Source: Candidatus Microgenomates bacterium
Lineage (GTDB): Bacteria; Patescibacteria; Microgenomatia; JADHYG01
Length of the DNA stretch: 8,678 nucleotides
Direction: 5' to 3'
Assembly: GCA_016782545.1 (NCBI GenBank)
Contig: JADHYG010000044.1
Coordinates: 1-8,678, forward strand
The notes under the pieces are model-generated. The model was given only the letters and a program-made list of their open reading frames with translations. It was not told the DNA's origin and did not search any database. This document shows, in pieces, positions 5,742 to 8,678 of the stretch; position 1 is the first letter of the stretch, and the number at the start of each line of letters is the position of its first letter. A program made the position numbers and the translations under genes.

Positions 5742-7514
5742 ATGAAGGTCAAAAAATTTAAAATTAATAAATTAATTTTAATTACAATTCTATTATTAGC
5801 TTTTTTTCTAAGAGTTTATAAACTTTCTGAATTTCCAGTCGGTTTTCATATTGATGAAGCTCAAGTTGGCTATAATGCTTTTTCTTTATTGAAAACAGGT
5901 AGAGATGAATTTGGGAACTTTCTGCCTCACCATTTAAGCATTTTTGACTATAGTCGTCCCACCGCTCTTTTTTATTTAACTATTCCCTCAGTTGCCATTT
6001 TTGGCCTTAATGAATTCGCCGTTCGTTTACCAACGGCAATTTTAGGCTGTCTAACAGTTTTAGCTTTTTATTTTTTAGTAAAGGAAATATTTAATAAAAA
6101 TAATTTTGGAGTGACGAACTTTAGTTCGTTAAAGAGTAACAAAATAAATTTTGTCAATCCAGGATCTTCTTCTTTAAATTCCTTAAGCCTTGAACCTCGA
6201 ACCTCGAACCTCGAACCAGCAATAGCTTCGCTATTGCTCGCCATCTCTCCCTGGCATATTATTTTTTCCCGAGCGGCAACAGAAAACATTTTAGAATTAT
6301 TGAGTGTTATTTCAGGAATTTTCTTTTTATTTTACGGAATGAGAAAAAAAAGATGGTGGAGTTTTTTAATTAGTTATTTGTTTTTTGTTTTAAGCTATTT
6401 TTCTTACTTGTCGTCGCGCGTCTTTGTGCCGTTTTTACTCATTGGGTTTGGACTCATTTTCTTTAAGAATCTAAGAAAGAAAAAAATGCTTAAAGCACTT
6501 TTGTTCATAGTTGTCTTGTATTTGATTTTTCCTTTTGCTTTTTTTATGTTTAGACCTGAATCTATGGCTCGGTTCAAACAAGTCGGTGTTTTTACTAATC
6601 CTGGAGTAAAACTAGAGCTTGAAGAACAAATAAGAGAAGATGAAGGGTTTCATCCATTGGCCACGCGTTTTTTTCATAATAAGGTTTTAAATTATTCTTT
6701 TAAGTTTTTTGAGAATTATCAGGAATATTTTACAGGAAAGTTTCTTTTTACTTTTGGTGGATTTCCGATGCGTTTTAGAGTTCCGCAGATGGGCGTTTTG
6801 TATTTTTTTGAGCTGCCATTTTTATTATGGGGATTGTTTTATTTTGTAAAAAATAGAAAGAAAGGGCAAATTTTTATTCTTTATTGGTGGTTAACTGCGC
6901 CAATTGCTGCTTCTTTAACAGTTGAAGACATTCCTAATTTTCAAAGAGCTATTTTAATGTTGCCGCCCTTTTTAATTATGATTGCCACTGGAATAACAGA
7001 AGCAGTAAAATTTTGCCCGAGGATAATTTTTAAAAAAATAAGTCTAATAATGATTGTTTTAATTTACGCCTATGGTTTTATTTTTTTTCTTCATCAATAT
7101 TTTCATCATCAAAAAATTCATAGGCCTTGGTATAGAAATTATGAAATGAAAGAATTGGTTAAAGAAATTTTCAAAAGAGAGGACAACTATGATAAAATTG
7201 TTATGACTAAAAACGAAACAGAACCTTATGTCTTTTTTCTTTTTTACAATCAAATTGAACCCAGTCGTTTTCAGATAGAATCAGCAGCTTTGAGTTGGAA
7301 GAAGAGTTGGGGATTTGATAAATATTTTTTTGATCAACGAGACTGCCCCTTATTGCAAGAAGAAAAACCCATGGAAAACACGCTTTATGTTGAAAGAGAA
7401 ATCTGCAAATTAGAACCTTGGATTAAAGTTATTGGCGAGATTAAACGTCCTGATGGATCAACGGCTTTGAGATTAGAAGAATTTAATAAGAATAAATTTA
7501 AAGCGACAAAATAA
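5742..7514 (+). CDS. GT39/PMT-like polytopic membrane glycosyltransferase (gene E), paralog of gene A
   Basis: A 590-aa membrane protein. An in-frame TAA at 5733 excludes an upstream start, and the product begins with a basic MKVKKFKINK tail into TM1 (about 11-26). Seen: I-D38-E39-A-Q-V-G-Y-N-A-F in the first outer loop, matching D76-E77...GYNAYS of gene A; FGLNEFAVRLP (87-97); AISPWHIIFSRA (167-178); a large outer loop with FFHNK (310-314) and FLFTFGG (334-340); GVLYFFELPF (351-360); TAPIAAS (385-391) with R402; and an extracytoplasmic C-terminal part at about 452-590 with NYDKIVMT and PYVFFLFY. Residues about 123-166 are encoded by hairpins and a heptamer repeat that gene F lacks. It heads a likely E-F operon. 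Predicted to transfer a sugar from a polyprenyl-phosphate donor outside the membrane; acceptor unknown. Whether it is functionally distinct from A cannot be told. Confidence 0.85.
   Translation: MKVKKFKINKLILITILLLAFFLRVYKLSEFPVGFHIDEAQVGYNAFSLLKTGRDEFGNFLPHHLSIFDYSRPTALFYLTIPSVAIFGLNEFAVRLPTAILGCLTVLAFYFLVKEIFNKNNFGVTNFSSLKSNKINFVNPGSSSLNSLSLEPRTSNLEPAIASLLLAISPWHIIFSRAATENILELLSVISGIFFLFYGMRKKRWWSFLISYLFFVLSYFSYLSSRVFVPFLLIGFGLIFFKNLRKKKMLKALLFIVVLYLIFPFAFFMFRPESMARFKQVGVFTNPGVKLELEEQIREDEGFHPLATRFFHNKVLNYSFKFFENYQEYFTGKFLFTFGGFPMRFRVPQMGVLYFFELPFLLWGLFYFVKNRKKGQIFILYWWLTAPIAASLTVEDIPNFQRAILMLPPFLIMIATGITEAVKFCPRIIFKKISLIMIVLIYAYGFIFFLHQYFHHQKIHRPWYRNYEMKELVKEIFKREDNYDKIVMTKNETEPYVFFLFYNQIEPSRFQIESAALSWKKSWGFDKYFFDQRDCPLLQEEKPMENTLYVEREICKLEPWIKVIGEIKRPDGSTALRLEEFNKNKFKATK
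6114..6154. repeat. Two short hairpins inside gene E
   Basis: acgaact (6114-6120) and agttcgt (6123-6129) form a 7-bp stem with a 2-nt spacer. acaaaat (6139-6145) and attttgt (6148-6154) form a second 7-bp stem. Both fall in the hydrophilic loop after the helix ending KEIF and form the first half of the gene E insert. Confidence 0.55.
6192..6217. repeat. Heptamer tandem repeat (gaacctc) in gene E
   Basis: The 7-bp unit gaacctc is repeated exactly 3.7 times. Seven is not a multiple of three, so each copy is read in a different frame and the product is the aperiodic stretch LEPRTSNLEP. The array abuts a perfect 9-bp-stem hairpin that starts at 6218. Confidence 0.85.
6218..6238. repeat. Perfect hairpin adjoining the heptamer array in gene E
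   Basis: agcaatagc (6218-6226) and gctattgct (6230-6238) form a 9-bp perfect stem with a 3-nt loop (ttc). It encodes residues about 159-166 (PAIASLLL), the start of the hydrophobic segment before AISPWH. No T-run follows and it lies mid-gene, so it is not an intrinsic terminator. Confidence 0.75.
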
Positions 7515-8678
7515 TGAAAAAAAAATATTTATTGATTTTAATTTTTTTATTAGCGTTTTTTTTGCGATTTTATAAGCTTGGTCAAGTACCGCCTTCTTTA
7601 AAAGAGGATGAGGTGGCCATGGGCTATGATGCTTATTCTATTTTAAAAACAGGCAAAGACCAATATGGTAAGTTCTTACCAATAATTTTTCGATCGTTAG
7701 ATGATTATAAGCCACCTTTTTATGAATACCTAGCTGTTTTACCAATTGCCGCTTTTGGTCTTAATGATTTTGCCGTTAGATTTCCTTCTGCTTTTTTTGG
7801 CAGCTTAACAATTATTATCGTCTATTTTTTGGTTAAAGAAGTTTTTGAAAATCAAAAATTTAAAAAATGGGGCAAAGGCATTAAAGCAGAGGACATTGCT
7901 TTATTATCTGCTTTTTTCTTAAGTATTTCTTCCTGGCATCTTCATTTTTCAAGAGCTGCTTTTGAAGTGACCATCTCTCTTTTTATGCTTGTTCTGGCAG
8001 TTTTATTTTTCTATAAAGGTTTTAAAAAAGGGAAATTCTTTTATTTTTCGTCGTTAATTTTTGGCTTGGGCCTTTTTTCTTATCATAGTGCTCGAGTTGT
8101 TTTTCCTTTGATTTTGATTTCTTTAGTACTTACTTTTCAAAAGAAACTTTTCACTAAATACAAAAAAGAAATGATTGGCGCTGGCTTGATTTTTATTCTC
8201 ATTTTTCTTTTTTATTTGCCAGTGATGTTTTCGCCTGAAGCTCAAATTCGTTTTCTGGTTACGAATGATCTTCAATTTGATAAAGCGCAAGAAGCTTCAG
8301 CTAAAAATCTTCTTGTTGATCAAAAACTTGGATCTTCTTTTTGGGGTCGTATTTTTCATAACCGGCGGATTGCTGTTTTTAATTGGGATAATTTATACAA
8401 AGTTTCAACTAATTATTTTTTACACTTAACACCCGAATTTCTTTTTATCAAGGCTGGTTTTCCCATGTGTCAAGTGCCTGGGCATGGGCTGATATCTTTT
8501 TGGGAAATGCCTTTTTTAATTTTGGGGTTAGTTAGTTTTTTGCTTTTTTTTCTCAATCGAAAAACATTTATTTTTCTTTTTTGGTTTTTAACTGGTCCTC
8601 TTCCGGCCTCAGTTACTTGGCAGGCGCCTCATCCAGTAAGAACAATGCTTTTTTTACCTACTTTTCAAATATTTATTG
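7514..8678 (+). CDS. GT39/PMT-like membrane glycosyltransferase, C-terminally truncated by the window (gene F)
   Basis: The reading frame is open from ATG 7514 to the window end: 388 codons with no stop. The ATG overlaps gene E's stop (TAATG), and no SD is evident, so it probably relies on translational coupling. The product starts MKKKYLLILIFLL, TM1 immediately, then E31-D32-E33-V-A-M-G-Y-D-A-Y-S-I-L-K-T-G, the GT39-like first-loop motif. Shared with gene A: RSLDDYKPP, FGLNDFAVRFPSA, SSWHLHFSRAAFE, FWGRIFHNRR, PEFLFIKAG and GHGLISFWEMPF. It is closer to A than to E, with a 22-nt identical stretch (249-270 versus 7629-7650). Its loops lack the repeat-encoded inserts of A and E, so it serves as the clean reference copy. 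By comparison with A and E, about 200 C-terminal residues, including the last helices and the outer domain, lie beyond the window. Substrate unknown. Confidence 0.85.
   Translation, partial: MKKKYLLILIFLLAFFLRFYKLGQVPPSLKEDEVAMGYDAYSILKTGKDQYGKFLPIIFRSLDDYKPPFYEYLAVLPIAAFGLNDFAVRFPSAFFGSLTIIIVYFLVKEVFENQKFKKWGKGIKAEDIALLSAFFLSISSWHLHFSRAAFEVTISLFMLVLAVLFFYKGFKKGKFFYFSSLIFGLGLFSYHSARVVFPLILISLVLTFQKKLFTKYKKEMIGAGLIFILIFLFYLPVMFSPEAQIRFLVTNDLQFDKAQEASAKNLLVDQKLGSSFWGRIFHNRRIAVFNWDNLYKVSTNYFLHLTPEFLFIKAGFPMCQVPGHGLISFWEMPFLILGLVSFLLFFLNRKTFIFLFWFLTGPLPASVTWQAPHPVRTMLFLPTFQIFI

Noticed and set aside
6114..6238. CRISPR array
   Set aside because: Repeat units are 7 bp with no spacers, the other stems are unrelated to each other, and no cas gene is present.
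6068..6289. 73-codon minus-strand reading frame over the gene E repeat block
   Set aside because: Its middle (RFEVRGSR) is just the heptamer array read backwards. This is a typical spurious product of such repeats.
7059..7253. 64-codon minus-strand reading frame inside gene E
   Set aside because: Antisense to the conserved C-terminal domain shared with gene A; no supporting signals.

Overview
This is a gene-dense, AT-rich bacterial window holding five or more large multi-pass membrane proteins and one small soluble enzyme. All five complete genes end in TAA. No in-frame TGA is used as a sense codon, so standard bacterial code 11 fits. The low GC, very short intergenic gaps, tandem divergent GT39-like membrane glycosyltransferases and REP-like repeats absorbed into reading frames suggest a Candidate Phyla Radiation (Patescibacteria) genome, perhaps Microgenomates-like. 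That assignment is inference: no rRNA, ribosomal protein or other marker gene is present.

Layout. (1) Positions 2-4176, plus strand, look like one transcription unit: a 632-aa GT39-type protein (gene A), a second membrane glycosyltransferase of a different subfamily (gene B, 1902-3464, 1 nt after A), and a GT2 polyprenyl-phosphate sugar synthase (gene C, 3484-4176, 19 nt after B). (2) Gene D (4173-5663, minus) converges on C, and the two share the bases TTAA in their stop codons. D is a relative of B. (3) A 78-nt divergent promoter region (5664-5741) separates D from gene E (5742-7514, plus), a paralog of A. (4) Gene F (7514 to the window end, plus) overlaps E by one base (TAATG) and is a third paralog of A, cut off by the window.

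Functional picture. C would load a sugar from a nucleotide donor onto a polyprenyl phosphate at the cytoplasmic face. A, B, D, E and F have the GT-C layout: an acidic motif just after TM1, about 10-12 helices and a C-terminal extracytoplasmic domain. They would use polyprenyl-phosphate sugars outside the membrane to decorate protein, glycan or lipid. Two subfamilies can be told apart by the first-loop motif: D-E-x3-G-Y in A, E and F, and D-x-x-R-D in B and D. Exact sugars and acceptors cannot be read from the sequence.

The most unusual feature is repeat DNA inside coding sequence. Gene A carries a nested-palindrome element in its 5' end (61-137), tandem microrepeats in one cytoplasmic loop (485-550) and a three-hairpin cluster in another (805-910). 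Gene E carries a composite of hairpins plus a 7-bp tandem repeat (6114-6238) in the same loop as the 485-550 repeats of gene A. Paralog F lacks inserts at the corresponding sites. All inserts keep the frame open and lie in predicted cytoplasmic or loop segments, as if repeat elements are repeatedly exapted as protein linker.
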